64,000 nucleotides of DNA from Candidatus Cryptobacteroides intestinigallinarum (GTDB lineage Bacteria; Bacteroidota; Bacteroidia; Bacteroidales; UBA932). Shown here piece by piece: positions 36,782 to 45,475 of this stretch. A program made the translations under genes and the position numbers. The notes beneath the pieces were generated by a model. That model saw only the letters and a program-made list of their open reading frames with translations, was not told the DNA's origin and did not search any database. Position 1 is the stretch's first letter; every line of letters begins with the position of its first letter. The stretch lies in the NCBI GenBank assembly GCA_017694785.1, contig JADIMK010000068.1:34972-98971 (forward strand), given 5' to 3'.

Positions 36782-37342
36782 TCAGCTATTGCGGCGTCTG
36801 ATGTAGGTGACGAATTCAAATCCGTATCCTGTCTCAGGGTCCTGCCTGAGGTCTGACCGTTCAGATACAATCCATGCTGACGGATCTATATCAGGAAAGA
36901 ATGTATCTGCATCAGGGATATCGGTGTGGACATGAGTTATGATGAGCTTGTCGGCATACTCCATTCCCTGTCGGTAGATTTCACCTCCTCCTATCATGAA
37001 GCATCTGTCGGCATCGGCTGCTATTCTGAATGCGTCTTCAAGGGATGCCGCATACACAAGGCCTGTCCCCGGTATCGCCGATCCCGTCCCCGAAGGGCCG
37101 GAATAATGTCCGCCGGCATTTGCTTCATCGGCATTGTCAGCGGCTGAACGGGACACGACGATATTGAGCCGTCCGGGCAGTGCCCTGCCGATTGATTCGA
37201 ATGTCCTTCGGCCCATGACCACAGGATAGCCCGATGTCTTTTCCTTGAAGAACTTCAGGTCTTCCCTTATGTGCCAGAGCAGAGAGTTGTCTTTTCCTAT
37301 CGCCATGTTGTCGGTGACAGCTGCTATGATTACCTTTTCCAT
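36782..37342 (-). CDS. folA: Dihydrofolate reductase, with a Gly/Ala-rich insertion
   Basis: FolA reduces dihydrofolate to tetrahydrofolate with NADPH. The 186-residue protein shows IIAAVTDNMAIGKDNSLLW, the substrate-binding DLKFFKEKTSGYPVVMGRRTFESIG, VVSRS, and MIGGGEIYRQ. It is about 25 residues longer than usual because of a low-complexity insertion at residues 66-94 (nt 37061-37147), rich in Ala, Gly, Ser and Asn, between the NADPH-binding strand VVSRS and LVYAASLEDAF. The catalytic core looks intact. It overlaps gldH by 13 nt and precedes the symporter. Confidence 0.92.
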   Translation of the reverse strand: MEKVIIAAVTDNMAIGKDNSLLWHIREDLKFFKEKTSGYPVVMGRRTFESIGRALPGRLNIVVSRSAADNADEANAGGHYSGPSGTGSAIPGTGLVYAASLEDAFRIAADADRCFMIGGGEIYRQGMEYADKLIITHVHTDIPDADTFFPDIDPSAWIVSERSDLRQDPETGYGFEFVTYIRRRNS

Positions 37343-37782
37343 CTGACTTGTATGCCTATACCCCTCATGTCGGGAAACCTGTCTTCGTTGCCGACTGTTA
37401 TGCATAGATTCCATATGCCGTGCTCGACCGGCACAAGATCTCTTCTGTACGGGATTATGTATTCTTTTGAAAATGATGATGACTGGCTGAACGAATCCTT
37501 TGCTGCAGCAAACTTTTCCGCATATTTCCTGCCTGAAGGAGAAGTGTAGACCATATTCATCCGTATTGAGTCTGGCATTGATGCAAACTGCTGCATGCTG
37601 CAGTCTATCCTGGTGTAGAGATCGAGGTCATATGTGCATAGCGTGTCGCTCATGTCTATCATGAAACAGTAGCTTCCGTTTTCTTTTGCGGATGCTTTCC
37701 TGAATTCTTCGTAGGCATCAGGCCGTGAGCAGGCGCATAAGAGCAATGCGGCAATGCACATATATCGGACAGCCCGGATCAT
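37330..37782 (-). CDS. gldH: Gliding motility-type lipoprotein GldH
   Basis: GldH is a lipoprotein of Bacteroidetes, needed for gliding in Flavobacterium and retained in non-gliding gut species, where its role is unknown. The 150-residue protein has a lipoprotein signal with a Cys in ALLLCACS. The body is beta-rich, with YDLDLYTRID, GIWNLCITVGN and DMRGIGIQVRW at the end, as in GldH. I chose the start at 37782 (MIRAVRYM), which lies one base after the PSP1 gene stop. The position after holB and the PSP1 gene is characteristic. Confidence 0.82.
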   Translation of the reverse strand: MIRAVRYMCIAALLLCACSRPDAYEEFRKASAKENGSYCFMIDMSDTLCTYDLDLYTRIDCSMQQFASMPDSIRMNMVYTSPSGRKYAEKFAAAKDSFSQSSSFSKEYIIPYRRDLVPVEHGIWNLCITVGNEDRFPDMRGIGIQVRWKR

Positions 37783-37783
37783 G

Positions 37784-39031
37784 TCAGTTTCCTCCTTTGT
37801 CAGCCTTGTCGGTCTTTCCGTTCTTGTCGTTTCTGTCCGGTTTGTCGTTCCTTTCAGGTTTCTGGGCATTAGGTTTCCCGTTTCCGTTCCTGTTCTGTCT
37901 GTTTTTGTTGCGCTTCTGGTTGTTGCGGCGTTTCTTCTTTGCTTCGTCGAATCTTGTTATGCTGTCGTCCCCCACTGCCGATATGAATTCAGGAGTTGCA
38001 GGAGTCGGCTCGGACTTGAGAGACTCAGGCTTTTCTCCGTTACGGTTCATTGCTAGGATTTCCTTGACTTCAGAAGCAGGCAGAGGATAGAGATTGGCGA
38101 ATGACCCCTGTTCATAGGAGAAATACATTGTCTCCTTGAGGATGTCTGTCTTCATGAGGTAGGCGAAGCCGTCCTGAAGCTCGAGAGGTCCGCTGAGCTT
38201 AGGTATCCTGGACTGTGCGTCAAGGTAGGCCGCTGTCTCATAGTTGAGGCAGCATTTCAGCTTGCCGCACTGTCCGGCAAGTTTCTGCGGATTGAGAGAA
38301 AGGTCCTGACACCTTGCAGCGGATGTCGTGATCGAAAGGAAGTTATTGATGTAGTTCGAGCAGCACAGCTCTCTTCCGCATACACCGAGTCCGCCTATAA
38401 GGCCGGCCTCCTGGCGGGCACCGATCTGCTTCATCTCTATCCTTATGCGGAATTCTTCTGCAAAGACCTTGATCAGCTGCCTGAAGTCTACTCTTCCGTC
38501 GGCAATATAGTAGAAGATGGCTTTCGTTCCGTCTCCCTGGAACTCAACGTCTCCGATCTTCATCTCCAGGTTGAGTTCGGCTGCTATCTGACGGGCCCTT
38601 ATCATTGTCTCATGTTCCCTGGCTATGGCTTCCTGCCATTTTTCCAGATCGAACATCTTGGCTTTCCTGTAGATTTTCTTGAATTCGGCAGTCTTCGGGT
38701 CAATCCTTCTGCATATCATCTGTCTTGCTACGATAGGACCTTCAAGTGTCACTATCCCGAGGTCATGTCCGTTTGCCGCTTCCACTATGACAAGGTCCCC
38801 TGTCATTATGGTCTGTCCTGAGGCATTGATATATATGCCTTTCCTGGTATTCTTGAAGCGGACTTCAAAGAAATCCTTGAACTGTTCCTGCCGTATTCCG
38901 GACATCCAGTTGTACACTTCCTGTTTGCAGCACCCCTGCCTGTATGTACAGTTGAGTTCTCCTTCTTCTGTGCGTTCGACTGTACATCCTCTGGAACAGT
39001 CGAACTGTTTTGTCTCATTATCTTGATTCAT
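37784..39031 (-). CDS. PSP1-domain protein (RicT/YaaT family)
   Basis: The 415-residue protein contains a PSP1 domain with the run of conserved Cys: GVCGRELCCSNY and LAGQCGKLKCCLNYETAAY. RicT of Bacillus carries iron-sulfur clusters with two partners and influences RNA cleavage and development, so a related role is possible. The last 80 residues are very rich in Asn, Arg, Lys and Asp, with no fold. I use the ATG at 39031 (MNQDNET) over one at 39043, which would overlap holB by 8 nt. It lies between holB and gldH, the usual Bacteroidetes arrangement. Confidence 0.88.
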   Translation of the reverse strand: MNQDNETKQFDCSRGCTVERTEEGELNCTYRQGCCKQEVYNWMSGIRQEQFKDFFEVRFKNTRKGIYINASGQTIMTGDLVIVEAANGHDLGIVTLEGPIVARQMICRRIDPKTAEFKKIYRKAKMFDLEKWQEAIAREHETMIRARQIAAELNLEMKIGDVEFQGDGTKAIFYYIADGRVDFRQLIKVFAEEFRIRIEMKQIGARQEAGLIGGLGVCGRELCCSNYINNFLSITTSAARCQDLSLNPQKLAGQCGKLKCCLNYETAAYLDAQSRIPKLSGPLELQDGFAYLMKTDILKETMYFSYEQGSFANLYPLPASEVKEILAMNRNGEKPESLKSEPTPATPEFISAVGDDSITRFDEAKKKRRNNQKRNKNRQNRNGNGKPNAQKPERNDKPDRNDKNGKTDKADKGGN

Positions 39032-39035
39032 GGTG

Positions 39036-40166
39036 CTATACACTTAAAAATAAACGGTTGGCAAGGTCGCAGAACACTATCTTGGAATTCACGTTCCTGT
39101 CTATCAGTGCCGCTGCCTTGTCTAGATATCCCAGGACCTTTGTACAGAATCCGGGGCCTGTGCTTTGTGCCGCTTCAGTAAAAAACTGTTTTTCCTGGGG
39201 CGATATCCATGCTATCTGAGGCATGTTCTGCTGAAGCATGAAAATCTTTCTGATGCACTCTCCTGCAAAGTTACAAAAAGCTTTCTGTTTTTCTCTGGAA
39301 TCCAATGCAGACATTGCCTCTCCTGCCTCCAGGGCTGCAGACAGGTCTTTCTTTACGGCAGCCCTCAGAAGGTCTGAGAAAATGTCCAGGAATTCGTTTT
39401 CAGTCTCCTTGCCGGAAAGGTCGGCAAGAGCCTTGCCGATGCTTCCTCCGCACAGTCCGGCCTCTATCGATGCTTCTTCGTCTCCTGCTCCGGAATATCT
39501 TGCTATTGCGGCAGCTATCTCTTCTTGTGGCTGAGGCGGTATCCTTATGCTCTGGCATCTTGAGAAGATTGTCTGGAGGACTTTTTCCGGGGCATGTGTG
39601 ATGAACAGGAATAGTGTCTTCTCAGGCGGCTCTTCCACTATCTTCAGCAGGCGGTTGGCCGCTTCTGCATTCATTTTTTCCGGAAGCCAGACCAAGATGG
39701 TCTTGTAGCCGTCTTCGACAGCAGTGAATGAGAGTTTCTCCAGTATTGACTTGGCTTCAGCTACCGCTATGTTGCCGGACTTTCCTTCTATTCCGAGAGC
39801 TCGGTAGAGGTCATTTTCTGTAAAATACGGATTCTTCAGCACAAGCTCTCTCCAGTATCTGATATATGTGTCAGATGTCGGTTTCGACGAGCTGTCTGCC
39901 TTTGATCCTCCGGTGACAGGGAAGACAAAATGTACATCAGGATGTATCAGCCTTGACATCCTGATGCATGAAGGACATTCACCGCATGAGTCTCCGTCAT
40001 GATGGTGACGGCAGTTGAGATACTGGATGAAAGCCAGGGCCAGTGCAAGTCCGCCGCAGCCTTCATTTTCGTAGAAAAGCAGGGCATGAGGAACTCTTCC
40101 GCTGTCTGCCATAGAGCGGAGCACCTTCTTTATGTCTTCATGTCCTGTTATCTCTGCAAATCTCAT
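39036..40166 (-). CDS. holB: DNA polymerase III subunit delta'
   Basis: The 376-residue protein is the delta' part of the clamp loader. The N-terminal AAA+ domain shows HALLFYENEGCGGLALALAF, where the P-loop is replaced as in delta', and a zinc-binding CGECPSCIRM. TLFLFITHAPEKVLQTIFSRCQSIRIPP follows, with the SRC motif (residue about 190). The C-terminal region is helical. I chose 40166 (MRFAEITGHED) because it begins at the domain; the frame extends about 31 codons further back. It is the first gene after the polyprenyl synthase gene in the train. Confidence 0.9.
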   Translation of the reverse strand: MRFAEITGHEDIKKVLRSMADSGRVPHALLFYENEGCGGLALALAFIQYLNCRHHHDGDSCGECPSCIRMSRLIHPDVHFVFPVTGGSKADSSSKPTSDTYIRYWRELVLKNPYFTENDLYRALGIEGKSGNIAVAEAKSILEKLSFTAVEDGYKTILVWLPEKMNAEAANRLLKIVEEPPEKTLFLFITHAPEKVLQTIFSRCQSIRIPPQPQEEIAAAIARYSGAGDEEASIEAGLCGGSIGKALADLSGKETENEFLDIFSDLLRAAVKKDLSAALEAGEAMSALDSREKQKAFCNFAGECIRKIFMLQQNMPQIAWISPQEKQFFTEAAQSTGPGFCTKVLGYLDKAAALIDRNVNSKIVFCDLANRLFLSV

Positions 40167-40218
40167 GACCTGTCCTTTTTCCGGCTCGGATATTTTCCAG
40201 CTATGCTGACATTTGGGC

Positions 40219-41205
40219 CTAAGAACGTCTTTCAGCCACAAAACGTGCAAGCTGTGCAAGATATTCCCTGTCCCTTGACTCAGGGAGTTTCTCCAGTGCG
40301 GATGTGGCTTTTCCTATATATTCTTCAAGTACAGTCCTGGCGTAGCCTATCCCGTCATATTCCCTGACGAATGCAAGTATCTCTTCACGTATCTGTCCGC
40401 TGTCTCCGGAGATCTTCTTTATCTTTTCCCTGATTTCCTGCTCATTGGTCTTGCCGGCTTTTGCAAATGCTCCGAGAAGAGGAAGTGTGATCTTCTGTTC
40501 CAGTATGTCAACTCCAGCAGGCTTGCCTGTGTCCAGCTCCGGCGAGTAGTCGAAGATGTCGTCCCTGATCTGGAAGGCGAGTCCCAGGGATATTGCAAAA
40601 TCCTTTACAGCAAGGATTGTCTGTTCGTCCGCGTTTACGGATATGGCCGCTGATACTGCCGCGGCTTCAAACAGAGAGGCTGTCTTGTTGAATATGATCC
40701 TGAAATAGTCCTTTTCGTCAGTATCTCCGCTCTGAGCTTTCTGCAGCTGGAGAAGCTCCCCTTCTGCAAGATCGCTCAATGTCCTTGAGAACAGCTTGAT
40801 GACCTTGGCCATTTCCGTATGGCTGTCAAGTATCAGGTGCATGGCTTTTACAAGCCAGTAGTCTCCTATCAGCACAGACACGGACGGTCCCATCATTGAC
40901 CTTATCGTAGGCATGCCACGTCTCTGGTCACTGTCGTCAGCGACATCATCATGAAGCAAGGTCGCATTGTGGAGAAGTTCTGCTCCGGCGGCATACCTGC
41001 AGCTGTCGTCTTCAGCTCTGCCGCATGAACAGGCTCGCGCCACCAGCAGCGCTATTATAGGACGGAGCTGTTTGCCTGAATGCGACAATATTGACCTGTT
41101 GGTCTTGTCCAGCAGGTCAATATCACTTTTAAGAGAATCAATTATATAGTTTTCAGTCCTTTCCCAGTCTTCTCCAAGATATGATTTTATTCCGTTGAGG
41201 TCCAT
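40219..41205 (-). CDS. Polyprenyl diphosphate synthase
   Basis: The 328-residue trans-prenyltransferase chains isopentenyl units to build all-trans polyprenyl diphosphate, probably the side chain of menaquinone. The first Asp-rich motif is LLHDDVADDSDQRRG and the second is FQIRDDIFDY; GKQLRPIIALLVARA precedes the first. A bulky residue would control chain length, but I cannot predict it. It is 20 nt after the upstream barrel gene and likely co-transcribed. Menaquinone is needed by the fumarate reductase encoded at 611-3342. Confidence 0.9.
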   Translation of the reverse strand: MDLNGIKSYLGEDWERTENYIIDSLKSDIDLLDKTNRSILSHSGKQLRPIIALLVARACSCGRAEDDSCRYAAGAELLHNATLLHDDVADDSDQRRGMPTIRSMMGPSVSVLIGDYWLVKAMHLILDSHTEMAKVIKLFSRTLSDLAEGELLQLQKAQSGDTDEKDYFRIIFNKTASLFEAAAVSAAISVNADEQTILAVKDFAISLGLAFQIRDDIFDYSPELDTGKPAGVDILEQKITLPLLGAFAKAGKTNEQEIREKIKKISGDSGQIREEILAFVREYDGIGYARTVLEEYIGKATSALEKLPESRDREYLAQLARFVAERRS

Positions 41206-41224
41206 GTCATTTACGCTATTCTTT

Positions 41225-41890
41225 TCAGAAAAGGAAAGACACCGAGAGCGTCAGTCCCTTGAAGGAACTTCCGTTTCCGAAAGCTCCTTTTGTGTACCAT
41301 CCTGCCTGTGATGATGTATCTGTATTCTCATCAGCTCTGTATACGGAACTGAAGTTCCAGTTGTATCTTCCGATCACCTGGAATCTCCATATTTCTATGC
41401 CGATTCCGACACCTGCTCCATATTCCATCCTGGCAATCCCGGCTCCTTGCCATATGTTTTTTCCTGCAAAAACCTCTGTCCCGGCGGCACTGCAGTACAG
41501 CTCGTTGTTCACACCCACTCCGATATATGGAGTGACGTCCAGGAAGGGCCTGAAAAGCAGGAGATCCGGACCCCACTGGAATGATACCGGAAGCTCAAGG
41601 TAACCGATGGCAAGATCCAGATCCGCTCCCTGTAATCCCTCTATGGATCCGACTCTCGCACCCTTGACATGGTAGACCAGTGACGGCTGTATGGAAAATC
41701 CCAAAGGCAGCTTGAACTGGCAGGTGACACCTGCATTGAACTTTGTCATTGTACCCCTGTTCATCGTATTGGATGCATGCGGGAATGAAAACCCACCTGT
41801 CACTCCGTATTTTATCTGTGCAGCAGCATCAGGAGCTGCAGAGAACAGGAGAAGGGCGATGGCGGTTAAGAAGAGTATGGAGCGTCTCAT
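41225..41890 (-). CDS. Porin-family outer membrane protein, copy A
   Basis: The 221-residue protein has a signal peptide (through about residue 24, DAAAQ) and a barrel-like body with YHVKGARVGS, IGYLELPVSFQWGP, YIGVGVN and the C-terminal LTLSVSFLF. It belongs to the porin-family/OmpW-like outer membrane beta-barrel proteins. It is a paralogue of the protein at 42300-42902: both share HVKGA, GYLELPV/GYLEVPV, QWGP and an FQV....YNW block. The two flank trxA. Ligand unknown. Confidence 0.78.
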   Translation of the reverse strand: MRRSILFLTAIALLLFSAAPDAAAQIKYGVTGGFSFPHASNTMNRGTMTKFNAGVTCQFKLPLGFSIQPSLVYHVKGARVGSIEGLQGADLDLAIGYLELPVSFQWGPDLLLFRPFLDVTPYIGVGVNNELYCSAAGTEVFAGKNIWQGAGIARMEYGAGVGIGIEIWRFQVIGRYNWNFSSVYRADENTDTSSQAGWYTKGAFGNGSSFKGLTLSVSFLF

Positions 41891-41954
41891 GATTGTTGCC
41901 TGTAGTGTTCTTGGTACTGTAGATCCTTTGGTTATGGCCCTTTGGCCTCTGTCT

Positions 41955-42269
41955 CTACAGAAGGGAATCTATCTTATTTGCAAGCTGTGACTTCGGCATG
42001 GCACCTACGAGCTTGTCCACAAGCTTGCCGTTCTTGAAGAAGAGCAGGGTAGGGATGCTGCGTATGCCGAACTGCATAGGGATGTCCTGGCATTCGTCCA
42101 CATTGCATTTCCCGATGACGGCTTTCCCTTCGTATTCTGCCGCAAGTTCTTCAACTATAGGGGCAAGAGCCCTGCAAGGGCCGCACCAGGTGGCCCAGAA
42201 GTCTACCATAACGAGTTTGTCGGTATTGATGATTTCTGCAAAATTTGCATCTGTCACTGTCTTTTCCAT
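41955..42269 (-). CDS. trxA: Thioredoxin
   Basis: Classical 104-residue cytosolic thioredoxin with the active site WATWCGPCRALAP (Cys29 and Cys32), no signal peptide, and the cis-Pro segment RSIPTLLFFKNGK. It reduces disulfides in the cytoplasm. It sits between two paralogous outer membrane protein genes, which is unusual; whether it serves them is not shown. No thioredoxin reductase gene is near. Confidence 0.95.
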   Translation of the reverse strand: MEKTVTDANFAEIINTDKLVMVDFWATWCGPCRALAPIVEELAAEYEGKAVIGKCNVDECQDIPMQFGIRSIPTLLFFKNGKLVDKLVGAMPKSQLANKIDSLL

Positions 42270-42299
42270 TTTTCCTTTATTTAGAGTTGTATTTCGTTG

Positions 42300-42902
42300 T
42301 CAGAATATTATTGCAAGAGAGATGGTATAGCCGCTGAAGTTAGACTCGTTGAATATCTCCTTGAATGTCTGTTCGGCGAGATCAAAGTTCGCCAGGCTTC
42401 CAAGACTCCAGTTGTACTGTGCCGATACCTGGAAGTGCCAGAGTTGGACACCGAGTCCTGCAGCAACTCCGTATTCGAACCTGTTTATGTTTTTCCATGA
42501 ATACTGGTTGCCGTCCTTGTCCCTCAGATCCTTCGAGATGGCATAGCCTATATATGGAGACCCTTGGGCAAATACCCTTATGTCTCCGTCCTTGAACCTA
42601 GGTCCCCACTGTATGTGGACCGGAACTTCAAGATATCCCAGACCGAAGGAACTGTCCTTTATATCTGTGAGCTTGGCTCCCTTCACATGGAAGAGGAGCT
42701 CCGGCTGAACCGAAAACCATAGAGGAAGGTCTATCTGATAGAGAAGTCCGGCCTGATATCCGAGATAGTTCTTTGCATCAGTCACATTGCGCATATTGGA
42801 AAGATTGACTCCTCCCTTGATGCCGAAGCCATCAGCCTTTGAAGTAAGAGGCAAGAGTGCAAGTACTGTTGCGATGGCTGCAATTCTTATCATTCTGTTC
42901 AT
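42300..42902 (-). CDS. Porin-family outer membrane protein, copy B
   Basis: The 200-residue protein begins with a signal peptide (through about residue 23, SKA) and has barrel strands such as GIKGGVNLSNM, LGYLEVPVHIQWGP, YIGYAIS and FSGYTISLAIIF. It is a paralogue of copy A at 41225-41890, with trxA between. It has the best promoter of the train (42928-42957), so it probably leads the whole leftward run of trxA to the symporter. Confidence 0.78.
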   Translation of the reverse strand: MNRMIRIAAIATVLALLPLTSKADGFGIKGGVNLSNMRNVTDAKNYLGYQAGLLYQIDLPLWFSVQPELLFHVKGAKLTDIKDSSFGLGYLEVPVHIQWGPRFKDGDIRVFAQGSPYIGYAISKDLRDKDGNQYSWKNINRFEYGVAAGLGVQLWHFQVSAQYNWSLGSLANFDLAEQTFKEIFNESNFSGYTISLAIIF

Positions 42903-42927
42903 GGCTGCATTGTCTTTATATCTTATG

Positions 42928-42957
42928 CAAAGATAATAAAATGAATATTGATTCCAA
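42928..42957 (-). promoter_or_regulatory. Promoter of barrel gene copy B and the following train
   Basis: On the minus strand TTG (42955-42957) and TATCTTTG (42928-42935) are separated by 19 nt, a close match to the Bacteroidetes promoter pattern. The predicted start is about 20 nt before the ATG at 42902. Confidence 0.72.
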
Positions 42958-42999
42958 GAGATTTGTCATAGCCTCCGGTCTGCCCGCGGAAAGCATATC

Positions 43000-43773
43000 T
43001 TACAGGATGCCGAAGTGCTTCAGGGCCTTTGCTATGCCGTCATCATCGACTGATGCCGTCACATGATCTGCCGCTTGTTTGACATCCTCGGATGCATTGC
43101 CCATTGCTATGCCGGTACCGGCGGCCTTGAGCATTGATATGTCATTCCCTCCGTCTCCGAAAGCCATTGATTCTTCTCTGGAGAAGCCGAAGTACCTGAG
43201 TACTGCGTCTATCCCGTCTGCTTTGGACAGTCCCTTGGGATTCAGGTCCATGAAAAGCGGATGCCATCTTGACGGCTCAAGTCCGGCCTCGAATCTTTCC
43301 AGCATCCTGGCCTCGATATCCTTGTCGGCAAATATAGTGAACTGGAATACCGGCCCATCAGTCATTTCCATACATGAGATATCCGGTATCTGAGGAAGCT
43401 TTATCATCGAGAAGATCTTTTCTGTCATTGCATTCCTCATGTTGATGGCAACGGTCTCTTCTCCATATGTCACGCACGGGATACCTTCTCTGTCTGCTGT
43501 CATTGCTATGTTCCTTGCCGTCTCCGGATCTATAGGTGTCTTGCTGATTGTCCTGCCGTCGACTGTTACCAGGGCACCGTTCATGGCTACATAGCCGTCA
43601 AAAGGAAAACCGCTCAGGTTGTCCATGGTAAGACGATGTCTGCCGCTGGCTATGAAGAGTCTTATGCCTTGTTTCCTCAGTCTGTATAGACAGTCCATCG
43701 TGCTGTCTGAAATTGTATGTGTACGGAAACTTACAAGTGTCCCGTCTATGTCGAAGAAAATTGCCTTTGTCAT
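43000..43773 (-). CDS. HAD-superfamily hydrolase, Cof type
   Basis: The 257-residue protein has the HAD nucleophile motif FFDIDGTLVSF (Asp8), motif II in FIASGRHRLT, and motifs III/IV in KADGIDAVLR and AFGDGGNDISML. A large C2 cap lies between. Cof-type enzymes dephosphorylate sugar phosphates or flavin/thiamine intermediates; the substrate is not predictable. It overlaps the upstream deacylase-like gene by 4 nt (ATGA), so it belongs to the lgt unit. Confidence 0.9.
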   Translation of the reverse strand: MTKAIFFDIDGTLVSFRTHTISDSTMDCLYRLRKQGIRLFIASGRHRLTMDNLSGFPFDGYVAMNGALVTVDGRTISKTPIDPETARNIAMTADREGIPCVTYGEETVAINMRNAMTEKIFSMIKLPQIPDISCMEMTDGPVFQFTIFADKDIEARMLERFEAGLEPSRWHPLFMDLNPKGLSKADGIDAVLRYFGFSREESMAFGDGGNDISMLKAAGTGIAMGNASEDVKQAADHVTASVDDDGIAKALKHFGIL

Positions 43774-44378
43774 ATTTCAAGCCATTCGTATTCGCCTCCC
43801 CATATCTCCAGGAACCGCATGAAATCAGAATTGCTTATGATGACCCCTGATGTGTTCTCGCAGGGGTGGAAGCTGAGTCTTTCGGCCTTCTGCAGGTCCT
43901 TGTCAAGGAAGAGCTTCACCCTGTGGCCGTTTTCAAAGAGTTCCTTCGGGTCAGCCGATGAAGCTATGTCCATGTCATTGATAAGACCCATCGGGGATAC
44001 TGAGCCCGGCAGAAGTCCAAGGCATCTGACCATCCTTTCCGTGGATGCAAAGGACAGCTTCCCCTGGCGCAGAATGTGTTCAAGCGCATGTATGTCAAGG
44101 TCCTTGTGGCATTCCAGCACCACAAGATAATGTCTGTTGCCCTTGTGGTTGCGGAAGAACAGGTTTTTGCAGTGGACCGCATCTTCATTTTTCCAGTATG
44201 CGATCGCTTCAGCGATTGTGGGAAGAGGAGGATGGGTGTGCAGTTCGTATGATATGCCGTGCTCCTGGAGGAACTGCAGTGTCTTCTGTCTTCTTGCCAG
44301 CCTGTCCTGCTCCCCGTCAGTCATTTCTTCTCCATGAGTCTTCTTCTCTATCGTCTTTTCTGTCATCTTTGCCGTCAT
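43770..44378 (-). CDS. Prolyl-tRNA editing domain protein (ProXp/YbaK-like)
   Basis: The 202-residue protein has the editing-domain signature YELHTHPPLPTIAEAI at the N terminus and KNLFFRNHKGNRHYLVVLE and GSVSPMGLIND further on, matching free-standing INS-like proteins (PrdX/ProXp). Such enzymes deacylate mischarged tRNAs, for example Ala-tRNAPro. It overlaps lgt and the HAD gene by 4 nt each (ATGA), a tightly coupled three-gene operon. The first 20 residues are variable and rich in Lys/Glu; a slightly later start is possible. Confidence 0.85.
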   Translation of the reverse strand: MTAKMTEKTIEKKTHGEEMTDGEQDRLARRQKTLQFLQEHGISYELHTHPPLPTIAEAIAYWKNEDAVHCKNLFFRNHKGNRHYLVVLECHKDLDIHALEHILRQGKLSFASTERMVRCLGLLPGSVSPMGLINDMDIASSADPKELFENGHRVKLFLDKDLQKAERLSFHPCENTSGVIISNSDFMRFLEIWGGEYEWLEI

Positions 44379-45256
44379 TTCGAGAGACTTCTGGCGTGGA
44401 TTACCGTCTCATGCTTCGGCTTCTGGGGATGCTGGAGCATGGCCGGCTTGCACCACTTCAGACTATAGACCAGAAGGACTATGCCGGCTATGATGAAAGG
44501 TATGCTTAGCAGCTGTCCCATGTTGAGGGCCATGCCTTCTTCAAATCCGACCTGCGGCTCCTTGATGAATTCGATCAGGAATCTCATGCCGAAAAGTACG
44601 ATGAAGAATATGCCGAGAAGAGTGCCGCTCTTGAGTTTTTCAAGCCTGTTCTTGTACAGTCCCAGAAGTGCAAGGCCGAGGATGAGATAGCTGAGCGCCT
44701 CATAAAGCTGCGTAGGATGCTTAGGCTCTGTCTCGCCCCTGAGGGAAAATATGAAGCCCCATGGAAGAGAGGTGACATCTCCGTAGATCTCCGAGTTGCA
44801 TAGATTGCCGAGCCTGATCAGGGCTCCTGCGAAACATACTGTGATGCAGAGCCGGTCAAGCAGCCAGAGCATGTCGAAGCCATATTTCCGTCCATAGTGA
44901 TGTGAGAACCACCACATGGCAAGAATCAGCGCTATCGTGCCTCCGTGGCTTGCCAGACCGCCTTTCCATACCATGAAGATCTCCCAGAAACCTTTCCAGC
45001 TTCCGAAATAATAGTCCGGCTGATAGAATATGCAGTGGCCTAGGCGGGCTCCTACTATTGTTCCTATGAGCAGCGTGTACAGAAGCGGATCAAGGAGCTT
45101 TTCCGGGACGCCTTCTCTCTTGAAGAACCATTTGAAGATGAACCAGCCTATGAAGAACCCTGATATGAACAGGAGGCTGTACCACCTGATTGAAAATGAC
45201 CCGATATGGAATATCTCGGGATTCATGTGCCAGTTTACAAACAGAATGTCGAACAT
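44375..45256 (-). CDS. lgt: Prolipoprotein diacylglyceryl transferase
   Basis: Lgt attaches the diacylglyceryl group to the lipobox Cys of prolipoproteins, so it serves all the lipoproteins predicted here. The 293-residue membrane protein has about seven helices and the conserved GALIRLGNLCNSEIYG and HPTQLYEALSYLIL motifs, plus a cytosolic basic tail. It starts the lgt-deacylase-HAD operon; a -7 element (45329-45336) lies 73 nt upstream. Confidence 0.93.
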   Translation of the reverse strand: MFDILFVNWHMNPEIFHIGSFSIRWYSLLFISGFFIGWFIFKWFFKREGVPEKLLDPLLYTLLIGTIVGARLGHCIFYQPDYYFGSWKGFWEIFMVWKGGLASHGGTIALILAMWWFSHHYGRKYGFDMLWLLDRLCITVCFAGALIRLGNLCNSEIYGDVTSLPWGFIFSLRGETEPKHPTQLYEALSYLILGLALLGLYKNRLEKLKSGTLLGIFFIVLFGMRFLIEFIKEPQVGFEEGMALNMGQLLSIPFIIAGIVLLVYSLKWCKPAMLQHPQKPKHETVIHARSLSK

Positions 45257-45328
45257 TGTACTTTAGTGTATTATGCTGTTTCTCCGTCTTCTCCTGTCAT
45301 ACCGGTGAAATCCAGGCAGGCGGATTGG

Positions 45329-45336
45329 CAAAGATA
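45329..45336 (-). promoter_or_regulatory. Putative -7 element for the lgt operon
   Basis: The minus strand reads TATCTTTG, a perfect match, giving a leader of about 65 nt before the lgt ATG. No convincing TTG was found at -33. Confidence 0.5.
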
Positions 45337-45396
45337 GGGATTTTGTACGTAAAACAGAAGAGGCCTGCCACAAAAGCAATTTGAGTACGCTCCGTC

Positions 45397-45442
45397 TTAA
45401 AAAAGAGAGTGACCGGAAGAACCATACGGCTTCCGGCCACTC
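45397..45442 (-). terminator. Terminator of pgk
   Basis: On the minus strand a 13-bp stem (GAGTGGCCGGAAG with CTTCCGGTCACTC, one mismatch) is followed by TCTTTTTTAAG. It lies about 35 nt after the pgk stop and separates pgk from lgt. Confidence 0.82.
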
Positions 45443-45475
45443 CGATATCATTTTTCTGCCTGGAGGCAGATGCTG

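Noticed and set aside
45257-45396. Small protein gene between lgt and pgk
   Set aside because: Short open frames there have no start context or homology, and the region carries the lgt promoter and the pgk terminator.
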